Shown here one piece after another: positions 1 to 6,900 of a stretch of 11,722 nucleotides of DNA. Each line of letters opens with the position of its first letter. The stretch's first letter is position 1. The stretch lies in the NCBI GenBank assembly GCA_025935735.1, contig JAICUS010000138.1, positions 1 to 11,722 of the forward strand, written 5' to 3'. The position numbers were made by a program, and so were the translations under genes. Origin of the DNA: Solirubrobacteraceae bacterium (GTDB lineage Bacteria > Actinomycetota > Thermoleophilia > Solirubrobacterales > Solirubrobacteraceae). The notes below the pieces were generated by a model. The model made no database searches. It was not told the origin of the DNA and saw only the letters and a program-made list of their open reading frames with translations.

Positions 1-557
1 AGCGGCAGTTCGGCCACCAGCGCCTCGGCCTCGTTGAGCAGATGCTGGCGGCTGGTCATGATCGACCGGCGCGAGCGGTGCCAGAGCGCGAGCAACTCGG
101 TCTGCTCATCCGGGCCAGGGTCGCTGCCGGCGGCGCGCTTGAACGCCCGCGGCAACACCGCATGGGCCAGCGTCTCGCGCGCGACCCGTTCGCCATCCAC
201 GCTGTCGGACGTGCCGCGCTGACGCGCGCGATCTGCCCGCGAGGTGCGATTCGGGCACACATCACGCACGTCCTGGCCGCGAGCAGCGAGAACGATCGCT
301 GTGTGCCGGCCCCAGCCGCCGACGTTCTCGACGCCCCAGCGCGCGATCGGCCCCAACGACCGTGCCCACGCCACCAGCGCCCGGTGTCCGTCACCGGAGA
401 CCCGCAAGTGCTCGCCGGCCAGCACGCCGCCGCGCGCGTCGACCACCACCGCCGTCAGCGTGCGCGTGTGCGAATCGACGCCGACCACATTGCCGGCGTG
501 ATCGGGCGTGAGCAACAGATGCGAGGGCCCCGGCCCCCGATGCGTACGCGCGGGCAT
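1..557 (-). CDS. IS110-family transposase (bridge-RNA-type DEDD recombinase), N-terminal part
   Basis: Partial: ATG at 557 reads without a stop to base 1, giving 185 codons, and the C-terminal part lies outside the window. The RuvC-like DEDD domain is visible. GVDSHTRTL carries the first Asp (D28), VENVGGWGRH carries the Glu (E77), and TSDSVDGERVA carries D118 and D121. The spacing 28/77/118/121 closely matches the D-E-D-D spacing known for IS110/Piv proteins (about 50, 42 and 3). The start is supported by a purine-rich, Shine-Dalgarno-like stretch (gagaggggggcgg) just upstream of the ATG. IS110 enzymes move DNA by a recombinase-like reaction with a structured guide RNA made from the element's non-coding end; in the IS110 group that end is upstream of the gene, here 558 onward. 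The Ser-containing C-terminal domain cannot be checked, so I cannot tell whether the element is intact. Confidence 0.92.
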   Translation of the reverse strand, partial: MPARTHRGPGPSHLLLTPDHAGNVVGVDSHTRTLTAVVVDARGGVLAGEHLRVSGDGHRALVAWARSLGPIARWGVENVGGWGRHTAIVLAARGQDVRDVCPNRTSRADRARQRGTSDSVDGERVARETLAHAVLPRAFKRAAGSDPGPDEQTELLALWHRSRRSIMTSRQHLLNEAEALVAELP

Positions 558-757
558 GCGACCCCGCCCCCCTCTCGCCCCGTCGGGCGATACCGTTGCA
601 GTGCGGACCGGCCGACAACATCCCGGTGGGCGCAACGTTCTCGCAGAACGCTCCTATCAAGTCAGACCGATCCTCCAAGGCACGAACCGGGGCCGACACT
701 TCGTTTTCTAGACACCGCGCCAACGGGTCTGATCACTCACTGAGTCAGACCCCGGTT
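558..757 (-). ncRNA. Candidate bridge-RNA / left-end region of the IS110 element
   Basis: This 200 bp non-coding stretch directly upstream of the transposase start is full of secondary structure. It holds perfect hairpins at 575-590 (TCGCCC/GGGCGA, 4-nt loop) and 636-650 (CGTTCT/AGAACG, 3-nt loop). A hairpin at 725-752 has 8-bp perfect outer arms plus a 4-bp inner stem separated by a 3-nt bulge. A longer-range pair joins 685-692 (AACCGGGG) and 750-757 (CCCCGGTT). In the IS110 group the bridge RNA is encoded in the end upstream of the transposase, within roughly 200 nt, so position and size fit. The element boundary, RNA ends and guide loops are not determined; the ncRNA call rests on position and structure only. 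Confidence 0.45.
725..752. repeat. Imperfect palindrome / hairpin near the presumed IS110 end
   Basis: GGGTCTGA at 725-732 is the exact reverse complement of TCAGACCC at 745-752. Inside, CTCA (736-739) pairs with TGAG (741-744), leaving a TCA bulge on one side. The nine-base word AGTCAGACC at 743-751 also occurs at 660-668. It may be part of the bridge RNA, a subterminal IS repeat, or a transcription terminator for flanking genes; there is no U-run to favour the terminator. Confidence 0.6.
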
Positions 758-887
758 CACCTTCGACCCTACGCCAGCCGTCGCTCGCGCCGGGCACCCG
801 CGATTACAACACCGGGATCACCGACCCTCGCGGCCGACCCAAGGCCGACCTCCGCCCTACCCAGCAAGCAGTTCGCCGATCCCGCCA
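758..887. other. Intergenic stretch between the IS110 end and the amidase 3' end
   Basis: No convincing coding frame, RNA gene or promoter was seen. It contains a small direct repeat, GGCCGACC at 832-839 and 843-850 (11-bp period), with a third partial unit CCGACC at 821-826. The amidase stop is at 888-890, and no clear stem plus T-run terminator follows it. Together with 558-757 this makes a gene-free stretch of about 330 bp, most simply the IS110 non-coding end plus host flank. Confidence 0.5.
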
Positions 888-2261
888 CTAAGGCGCCACG
901 GTCGGCTGCGGGTGAGCGGCCTCGTAGGCGAAACAGGCGCGCAGCACGAGCGCGTCGGCATGGCGTGGGCCGACGAGTTGGAGGCCCACAGGCAGGCCTG
1001 ATGCGGTGAACCCGCACGGAACGACCGCCGCCGGCTGCTGACTCAGGTTGAACGGATACGTGAACGGTGTCCAGCCCGGCCAGCCGGGGTCGGTGGGGTC
1101 GTCCGGGGTGTTGCGGCCGGCGGCGAACGCGGGGATCGGCAGCGCCGGGGTCAGCAGCAGGTCCCACTCGTCCAGGAAGCGGCTCATGCGGATGGCCAGC
1201 GCGTCGCGGTCCGCGAGCGCGGCGAGGTAGTCGCCCAGCGGGATCGCCTGGCCGGCGGCGGCGATCGCCAGCAGCCCCGGGTCGACCTCGGACGTGTCCG
1301 CGAGGCCCGCGACGACCTTCCCCGCGCCGGCCGACCAGAGCGTGTCGTAGGTCCCGCGCGGGTCGGGGAAGCCCGGGTCGGCTGGCTCGACGTGCGCGCC
1401 GAGCGAGGCGAAGGCCTGCGCGGCCGCGGCGACGAGCGCGGCGACCTCGGCATCCACGCGCGCGTAGCCGAGGTCCGGGCTGAACGCGATCCGCAGGCCG
1501 GCCACGCCGTCGGCCAGGCCGTCGCGGAAGCTGCCGTGCGCCGGCAGCGCCTGCCAGTCGCGCGGGTCGGGCTGCCCGATGACATCGAGCAGCACCGCGA
1601 GGTCCTCCACGGTGCGGGCCATCGGGCCGACGTGGGCCACGGCGCCGAACGGGCTGGCGGGGAACGCCGGCACGCGGCCGTAGGTGGGCTTGATCCCGGG
1701 CAGGCCGCAGAAGCCGCAGGGGATGCGGATCGACCCGCCGCCGTCGGTCCCCAGCGCCAGCGGCACCATCCCCGCGGCGAGCGCCGCCGCGCTGCCGCCG
1801 CTGGAGCCGCCCGGCGTGCGCGACGGATCCCACGGGTTGCGGGTGATGCCGGTGAGCGGGCTGTCGGTCACGCCCTTCCAGCCGAACTCCGGCGTCGTCG
1901 TCTTGCCCGGGAGCACCGCGCCGTGGCGGCGCAGCGCGGCCACGGCCGGCGCGTCGTCGTCCCACGGGCCGGCGGGCGAGATCGTCCGGGAGCCGCGCAG
2001 GGTCGGCCAGCCGCGGGTCAGCAGGATGTCCTTGACCGCCACCGGCACGCCGTCGAGCAGCCCGGCCGGCTCGCCCGCCGCCCAGCGCGCCTCTGACGCC
2101 CGCGCGTCCGCCAGCGCCCGCTCGCCGTCGACGAGGCAGAACGCGCGCAGCTCGCCGTCGCGCTCGGCGATCCGGGCCAGCGCCGCCTCGGCGACCTCGG
2201 CGGGCGAGAGCCTGCGCTCCCGGTAGGCCGCGACGAGAGCGGCGGCGCTCAGCTCGTGCAT
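888..2261 (-). CDS. Amidase-signature (AS) family hydrolase
   Basis: A 457-residue cytoplasmic hydrolase of the amidase-signature family, which cleaves carboxylic amides to acid plus ammonia or amine. The Ser-cisSer-Lys triad is visible: K77 in GVPVAVKDI, the Gly/Ser-rich [16 protein letters not shown] with cis-Ser about S153, and the nucleophile S177 in [11 protein letters not shown]. The 24-residue S153-S177 gap is the family norm. Length is normal. I chose the ATG at 2259-2261 ([10 protein letters not shown]) because it starts where family members do. The longer TTG-initiated frame to 2321 would run into the divergent gene. No strong Shine-Dalgarno sequence is visible. It is not GatA by context: no gatB or gatC is near. 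Being divergent from the sugar-catabolism operon across only 34 bp suggests, but does not prove, co-regulation and a substrate such as an amide-bearing sugar derivative. Confidence 0.93.
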   Translation of the reverse strand: MHELSAAALVAAYRERRLSPAEVAEAALARIAERDGELRAFCLVDGERALADARASEARWAAGEPAGLLDGVPVAVKDILLTRGWPTLRGSRTISPAGPWDDDAPAVAALRRHGAVLPGKTTTPEFGWKGVTDSPLTGITRNPWDPSRTPGGSSGGSAAALAAGMVPLALGTDGGGSIRIPCGFCGLPGIKPTYGRVPAFPASPFGAVAHVGPMARTVEDLAVLLDVIGQPDPRDWQALPAHGSFRDGLADGVAGLRIAFSPDLGYARVDAEVAALVAAAAQAFASLGAHVEPADPGFPDPRGTYDTLWSAGAGKVVAGLADTSEVDPGLLAIAAAGQAIPLGDYLAALADRDALAIRMSRFLDEWDLLLTPALPIPAFAAGRNTPDDPTDPGWPGWTPFTYPFNLSQQPAAVVPCGFTASGLPVGLQLVGPRHADALVLRACFAYEAAHPQPTVAP

Positions 2262-2283
2262 CCGCGCATTCCATCGCACCGCG

Positions 2284-2289
2284 TAAGCT
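2284..2289 (+). promoter_or_regulatory. Candidate -10 element for a leaderless oxidoreductase transcript
   Basis: TAAGCT fits TANNNT and ends six bases before the GTG start at 2296. A transcript would therefore begin at or next to the start codon, which is leaderless expression, common in actinobacteria. No convincing -35 hexamer is seen. The whole divergent gap is only 34 bp (2262-2295), so any regulator would act on both genes. Confidence 0.45.
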
Positions 2290-2295
2290 CGGGCC

Positions 2296-3435
2296 GTGCG
2301 GCCGATCGGCATCGTGCTCAACGGCGTGACCGGCCGGATGGGCTACCGCCAGCACCTGGTGCGCTCGCTGCTGGCCATCCGCGAGCAGGGTGGGCTGGAG
2401 CTGGCCGACGGCACGCGATTGTGGCCGGAGCCGATCCTCGTCGGGCGCCGCGAGAGTGCCCTGAGACAGATCGCCGAGCGCCACGGCCTGGAGCGCTGGA
2501 CGACCGACCTCGACCACGCGCTGGCCGAGCCCGACGCCGAGATCTACTTCGACGCGCAGGTCACGCCCGCCCGGGCGGCGGCGATCCGCACGGCCATCGC
2601 CGCCGGCAAGCACGTCTACACCGAGAAGCCGGTGGCCGAGAGCGTCGAGGAGGCGCTCGCGCTTAACGCGCTGGCTGTGTGCGCGGGCGTCCGCCACGGC
2701 GTCGTTCAGGACAAGCTCTTCCTGCCCGGCCTGCTGAAGCTGCGCCGGCTGGTGGACAGCGGCTTCTTCGGCCGCATCCTGTCGGTGCGGGGCGAGTTCG
2801 GCTACTGGGTGTTCGAGGGCGACCGGCAGGTCGCCAACCGGCCGTCCTGGAACTACAAGTCCGAGCAGGGCGGCGGCATCGTGCTCGACATGTTCTGCCA
2901 CTGGCGCTACGTGCTCGACCAGGTGATCGCGCCGGTGCGGGCGGTCAGCGCGACGATCGCCACGCACATCCCCGAGCGCGTCGACGAGGCGGGCGAGCGA
3001 TACGCCGCCACCGCCGACGACGCCGCCTACGCGGTGTTCGAGCTCGAGGGCGGGATCGTCGCCCAGCTCAACTCGTCCTGGACCGTGCGGGTGTTCCGCG
3101 ACGAGCTGGTGGAGTTCCAGGTCGACGGCACGCACGGCTCGGCCGTGGCCGGGCTGCGGCGCTGCCGCATCCAGCCGCGCGAGGCCACGCCGCGGGCGAT
3201 CTGGAACCCGGACGTCCCGGCCACCGAGGACTTCCGCGCCCAGTGGCTCGAGGTGCCCGACAACGAGGACTTCGACAACGCGTTCAAGGTGCAGTGGGAG
3301 AGGTTCCTGCGCCATGTGGCCGACGGCGAGCCCTTCCCGTGGGACCTCAAAGAGGGCGCCAAGGGCGTGCAGCTCGCCCAACTCGGGCGGCGCGCCGCGG
3401 CCGAGGGGCGCCGGCTGGAGGTGCCGGAGCTGTGA
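2296..3435 (+). CDS. Gfo/Idh/MocA-family NAD(P)-dependent oxidoreductase
   Basis: A 379-residue oxidoreductase, probably acting on a sugar, inositol or related polyol. The N-terminal Rossmann segment is VLNGVTGRMG (residues 7-16), a glycine pattern looser than the usual GxGxxG. The family lysine motif EKP is at 110-112 (AGKHVYTEKPVA). The C-terminal catalytic region has GGGIVLDMFCHW (192-203), giving D198 and H202, the Asp/His pair typical of the family together with K111. The first residues (GTG start, RPIGIVLNG) align directly with the nucleotide-binding strand, so no longer start is needed. It is the first gene of a tightly packed operon: its TGA overlaps the GTG of the DUF993 gene by 4 bp. 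Specific substrate unknown. It may oxidise a ring hydroxyl to a 3-keto sugar, as several family members do; that is inference from context. Confidence 0.93.
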   Translation: MRPIGIVLNGVTGRMGYRQHLVRSLLAIREQGGLELADGTRLWPEPILVGRRESALRQIAERHGLERWTTDLDHALAEPDAEIYFDAQVTPARAAAIRTAIAAGKHVYTEKPVAESVEEALALNALAVCAGVRHGVVQDKLFLPGLLKLRRLVDSGFFGRILSVRGEFGYWVFEGDRQVANRPSWNYKSEQGGGIVLDMFCHWRYVLDQVIAPVRAVSATIATHIPERVDEAGERYAATADDAAYAVFELEGGIVAQLNSSWTVRVFRDELVEFQVDGTHGSAVAGLRRCRIQPREATPRAIWNPDVPATEDFRAQWLEVPDNEDFDNAFKVQWERFLRHVADGEPFPWDLKEGAKGVQLAQLGRRAAAEGRRLEVPEL

Positions 3436-4478
3436 GCCGGATCGCCTACGCCGCCGCGCACGTGGTGGCCGACCCGCACGCGCCCAACGGCCCCGGCCGG
3501 CCGGCGCGGCTGGACTGGGAGGCCACGCTGGCCTTCCGTCGCCACCTGTGGGCGCTCGGCCTCGGCGTGGCCGACGCGATGGACACCGCCCAGCGCGGGA
3601 TGGGGCTCGACTGGGCGGCCACGCGCGAGCTGATCGCCCGCTCGGGCGCCGAGGCGCGGGCGTGCGGCGGCCGGATCGCCTGCGGCGCGGGCACCGACCA
3701 GCTGCCCGAGGGACCCGCGTCGCTGGAAACCATCGCCGCCGCCTACGAGGAGCAGTGCGAGGTGGTCGAGGCGGCCGGCGCGCGCGTGATCGTCATGGCC
3801 TCGCGCGCGCTCGCCGCGGCCGCGGGCGGGCCGGAGGACTACGCCACCGTGCTCTCCCGCGTGCTGGCCGGCGTGTCGGAGCCGGCGATCCTGCACTGGC
3901 TCGGGCCGATGTTCGACCCGGCGCTGGCCGGATATTGGGACCCCACCGCCCCGGACGACCTCGATGCCGCGATGGACGCCTGCGTCGACGTGATCGCCGC
4001 GAACGCGGCGAAGGTCGACGGCATCAAGCTCTCGCTGCTCGACGCCGAGCGCGAGGTCGCGCTGCGCGCGCGGCTGCCCGCCGGCGTCCGGATGTACACC
4101 GGCGACGACTTCAACTACCCGGAGCTCATCAGGTCCGGCAGCGACGCGCTGCTGGGCATCTTCGACGCGATCGCGCCGGCCGCGGCGCGAGCGCTCGCCG
4201 CGCTCGACCAGGGCGACGAGGCGGGCTTCGACGCCATCCTCGCCCCCACGGTCCCGCTCGCCCGCCACCTGTTCTCCGAGCCGACCTCCGCCTACAAGAC
4301 CGGCATCGTGTTCCTGGCCTGGCTGGCCGGTCACCAGGACCACTTCCGCATGGTCGGCGGCCTGGAGACCGCGCGCTCCGTCGACCATCTGCGCACGGCC
4401 TACGAGCTGGCGCTCGCCGCGGGCGTGCTGCCCGACCCGGAGCTGGCGGCGGCGCGGATGGGGCTCGTGGCCGCGTGA
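3432..4478 (+). CDS. DUF993 family TIM-barrel, dihydrodipicolinate-synthase-like enzyme
   Basis: A 348-residue protein recognised as DUF993, a family distantly related to the DHDPS/N-acetylneuraminate lyase aldolases. The GTG at 3432 overlaps the preceding stop (GTGA), so it is translationally coupled. Around residues 195-204, KVDGIKLSLL places K199 where DHDPS-type enzymes carry the Schiff-base lysine in a GIK motif. YTGDDFNY (222-229) resembles the following strand of that fold, and barrel strands such as ARVIVMASRAL and EPAILHWLGP are clear. No signal peptide is present, so it should be cytoplasmic. Family function is not established. From K199 and the neighbours I infer aldol or retro-aldol cleavage (or dehydration) of a keto-sugar made by the oxidoreductase. 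The longer frame opening at 2679 is only an overlap artefact inside the previous gene. Confidence 0.85.
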   Translation: MSRIAYAAAHVVADPHAPNGPGRPARLDWEATLAFRRHLWALGLGVADAMDTAQRGMGLDWAATRELIARSGAEARACGGRIACGAGTDQLPEGPASLETIAAAYEEQCEVVEAAGARVIVMASRALAAAAGGPEDYATVLSRVLAGVSEPAILHWLGPMFDPALAGYWDPTAPDDLDAAMDACVDVIAANAAKVDGIKLSLLDAEREVALRARLPAGVRMYTGDDFNYPELIRSGSDALLGIFDAIAPAAARALAALDQGDEAGFDAILAPTVPLARHLFSEPTSAYKTGIVFLAWLAGHQDHFRMVGGLETARSVDHLRTAYELALAAGVLPDPELAAARMGLVAA

Positions 4479-5281
4479 GGCTCGCGCTCAACCAGATCAC
4501 CACCAACCGCTGGAGCGTGCGCGAGGCGGCCGCGGGCTGCGCCCGGGCTGGGATCGGCGCGATCGGGCTGTGGCGCGACAAGGTGGCCGAGGCCGGCGGC
4601 GCCGCGGCGGCCGCGCGCGCCGTGCGCGACGCCGGCCTCACAGTGTCCAGCCTGTGCCGCGGCGGCTTCTTCACCGCCCCGGACGGGGTCGAGGACACGC
4701 GCCGCGCGATCGCGGAGGCGGCCGCACTGGGCACCGACCTGCTCGTGCTCGTATGCGGCGGGCTGCCGGACGGCTCGCGCGACCTGCCCGCCGCGCGGGC
4801 GATGGTCCACGACGGGATCGCCGCCGTGCTCGACGACGCGGCGGCGGCCGGCGTGCGGCTGGGCATCGAGCCGCTGCACCCGATGTTCTGCGCCGACCGC
4901 TCCGTCATCACGACGCTCGGCGAGGCGAACCGCCTGGCGGAGCGCTTCCCCGCCGACCGCGTCGGCGTGGTCGTCGACGCCTACCACGTGTGGTGGGACC
5001 CGTGCGTCTATGAAGAGATCGCGCGCGCGCGGATCCTGGGCTTCCACATCGACGACTGGGTGCTGCCGCTGCCGGAGGGCGCGCTGCTCGGCCGCGGGCT
5101 GCCCGGCGAGGGACGCGCCGACCTGCCCCGGCTCTACCGCGCCGTGACCGAGGCCGGCTACACCGGCCCGGTCGAGGTCGAGGTGCTCAGCGAGCGGGTG
5201 TGGGCGATGCCGCCGGACGAGGTGCTCGAGCGGCTCGTGGCCGGCGCGGACGCGGCGCTGGGCGTCAGCCGGTCGGGATGA
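4475..5281 (+). CDS. Sugar phosphate isomerase/epimerase-like TIM barrel (AP endonuclease 2 superfamily)
   Basis: A 268-residue xylose-isomerase-like TIM barrel. It opens directly with the first barrel strand, (V)RLALNQITT, from a GTG at 4475 that overlaps the DUF993 stop by 4 bp. Metal-ligand positions typical of this superfamily are visible: E132 in GIEPLHP, D168 and H171 in VVDAYHVWWD, H191 in GFHIDDW, and E234/E236 in GPVEVEV. Members isomerise or epimerise sugars, or act on 3-keto sugars as epimerases or beta-eliminases; which one applies here cannot be read from the sequence. As the third gene of the operon it probably processes the ketone made by the Gfo/Idh enzyme. Its last 17 bases overlap the 3' end of the convergent NHL gene, so no terminator can sit between them. 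Confidence 0.88.
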   Translation: MRLALNQITTNRWSVREAAAGCARAGIGAIGLWRDKVAEAGGAAAAARAVRDAGLTVSSLCRGGFFTAPDGVEDTRRAIAEAAALGTDLLVLVCGGLPDGSRDLPAARAMVHDGIAAVLDDAAAAGVRLGIEPLHPMFCADRSVITTLGEANRLAERFPADRVGVVVDAYHVWWDPCVYEEIARARILGFHIDDWVLPLPEGALLGRGLPGEGRADLPRLYRAVTEAGYTGPVEVEVLSERVWAMPPDEVLERLVAGADAALGVSRSG

Positions 5282-6896
5282 GCGCCGCCTCGCCGATGCG
5301 CCCGAACAGCGGCGGCGGCGGGCAGCCCGCCTGACGGCACACCCAGTCGCGGCGCCGCAGCGCGTGCAGGTGCGAGTCCGGAGCGCCGTCGCACTGGCCG
5401 GCGCCCACGCGGAGCCGACCGTGGACGTAGGCCACCGACACCTCGCGGCAGCGCTCGGGCTCGACGTCGAGCCGGCAGTCCAGACGGCGCCCGTCCGCGC
5501 GGTCGCAGTCCTCGACGAAGCTGTGGACGAACAGCGCGCCCGCCACGAGCTCGCCCGTCTCCGACGGCAGCCAGCCCACCGGGAAGACGTGGATGCGCTC
5601 CACGACCTGGCGCCCCGCGGCGTCCGTGGCGGCGAGCGTCACCGCGTCGCGCTTGCGGGGCAGGCGGGCCGGTAGCCGCACGCTGGACCGCCCGGCCGGG
5701 AGCGCCCGCGTCAGCGTGTGCCCCGCCACCGTGACCCGCACCGTCGCCGGCTGGGTGAGCGCCACGTGCAGGGTCGCCCGCCGCCCGGGCCCGAACACCC
5801 GGCCGCCGTCGCGCCTGACCCCGAGTGCCAGCCGCCCCGGCTGAGCCGGCGTGACGTAGGCGACCAGGCCGGCGAACTCGCTGACCTGCTCGCTGTTGTA
5901 GGAATAGAGCAGGCCCCCGTCGGGCAGCGCCGCGAGGTCCTCCGTGTCCGGCAGGTCAAAGCTGGTCGCCGGCCCGCCGTCGACGAGCTGCGCCAGCCCG
6001 TCGAGCGCCGTGCGGGCGAACGGGCCGCCGCCGGCCACGAGGTGCATCGCCCCGCTCGGCGACACCTGCCAGATCCGGTGGCTCGGGTCGTGCTCGTCGG
6101 AGAAGGCGAAGCCGCCGTCCGGCAGCGCCGCGAGCGCGTCCGGCTCGATGTCGTGGCCCTGCGCCGCCACCCGGACCGTGCCGTCGGGCGCGATGCGGTC
6201 GACGCGCCCGGCGTAGGACTCGGCCACGAGCACGCTGCCGTCGCTCAGCGCGGCGACGTCGCGCTCGTCGAGGTCGAGGGCGGTGGCCGGCTGCCCGCGC
6301 GCGTCCTCGTCCTCGCCGCCGCCGGCGATCGTCCGGATCCGCCCGTCGGGCCCGACCTCGCGCACGCGGTCGCCGTCGTCCCCGATCACGAACCCGCCGC
6401 CCGGCAGCACGGCGATGGCGTCCGGGAAGTCCAGCGCCGCCTGGGTGGCCGGGATCCCGTCGGCGGTCGAGGTCCCGCCGCCCGCGACCGTCGTGATGAT
6501 GCCGTCCGGGCCGACCATCCGGACGCGCTGGTCGGACTGGTCCAGGATCAGGAAGCCGCCGCCCGGGAGCGCGGCGAGGCCGTCCGCGTTGACCTCGGCC
6601 AGCGTCGCCGGCCCGCCGTCGCCGGTGTAGCCGCTCCGGTCGACTCCCGCGACGCGGTGCAGCGTTCCCTGCGCGTCCACGCGCCAGACGCGCGCCTGCG
6701 CGGCGATCAGGAACTCGCCGTCGGGCAGGGCGGCGACCGGCAGGCTCTCGGGCAGGCCCGCCAGCCCCGCGGGCAGGCCGTCGCGCAGCTGCGCCACGCC
6801 GCCTCCGGCGACGGTGAACAGGTCGTTCGCGGCATGGGCGGTCGCGGGCGCGCCGAGGGCGAGGGCGGCGGCGGCGAGCAGGACGGCGCGGAGCAT
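5265..6896 (-). CDS. Secreted NHL-repeat beta-propeller protein with six-Cys tail (copy 1)
   Basis: A 543-residue secreted protein. Residues 1-22 are a Sec signal peptide ending ATAHA. Residues about 25-345 are NHL-type propeller repeats with units such as AALPGGGFLI, followed by VRMVGPDG and TVAGGG, and a GDGGPA loop at 92-97. Residues about 368-430 form a beta domain starting VFGPGR. The tail carries six cysteines (464, 474, 483, 502, 520, 525) and ends FGRIGEAALIPTG. The start has a good Shine-Dalgarno (GGAGGG) lying over the stop region of the upstream gene, only 4 bp away, so it is the distal gene of an operon. NHL propellers usually bind ligands or proteins; no catalytic residues stand out. 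It is paralogous, domain for domain, to the gene ending at 7683. No transmembrane anchor, lipobox or LPXTG motif is seen, so retention at the surface is not explained. Confidence 0.86.
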   Translation of the reverse strand: MLRAVLLAAAALALGAPATAHAANDLFTVAGGGVAQLRDGLPAGLAGLPESLPVAALPDGEFLIAAQARVWRVDAQGTLHRVAGVDRSGYTGDGGPATLAEVNADGLAALPGGGFLILDQSDQRVRMVGPDGIITTVAGGGTSTADGIPATQAALDFPDAIAVLPGGGFVIGDDGDRVREVGPDGRIRTIAGGGEDEDARGQPATALDLDERDVAALSDGSVLVAESYAGRVDRIAPDGTVRVAAQGHDIEPDALAALPDGGFAFSDEHDPSHRIWQVSPSGAMHLVAGGGPFARTALDGLAQLVDGGPATSFDLPDTEDLAALPDGGLLYSYNSEQVSEFAGLVAYVTPAQPGRLALGVRRDGGRVFGPGRRATLHVALTQPATVRVTVAGHTLTRALPAGRSSVRLPARLPRKRDAVTLAATDAAGRQVVERIHVFPVGWLPSETGELVAGALFVHSFVEDCDRADGRRLDCRLDVEPERCREVSVAYVHGRLRVGAGQCDGAPDSHLHALRRRDWVCRQAGCPPPPLFGRIGEAALIPTG

Positions 6897-6900
6897 GTGT

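Noticed and set aside
42..743. 233-residue + strand frame in the IS110 region
   Set aside because: The opposite strand carries an unmistakable DEDD transposase in frame from 557 to 1; the + frame has no motif and runs across the non-coding IS end.
769..3381. 870-residue open frame on the minus strand
   Set aside because: It covers the amidase in another phase and runs antisense through the oxidoreductase. Its translation is Arg/Ala/Gly-rich low-complexity with no domain, as expected from GC-rich codon bias.
3027..4388. 453-residue minus-strand frame antisense to the DUF993 gene
   Set aside because: No recognisable domain or start signal; it mirrors the codon structure of the real + strand genes.
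5800..6850. Regularly repeated short words resembling a repeat array
   Set aside because: They encode the NHL repeat units (AALPDGG, PDG, VAGGG); spacing is irregular and codon-based, so this is protein repetition, not CRISPR or tandem DNA repeats.
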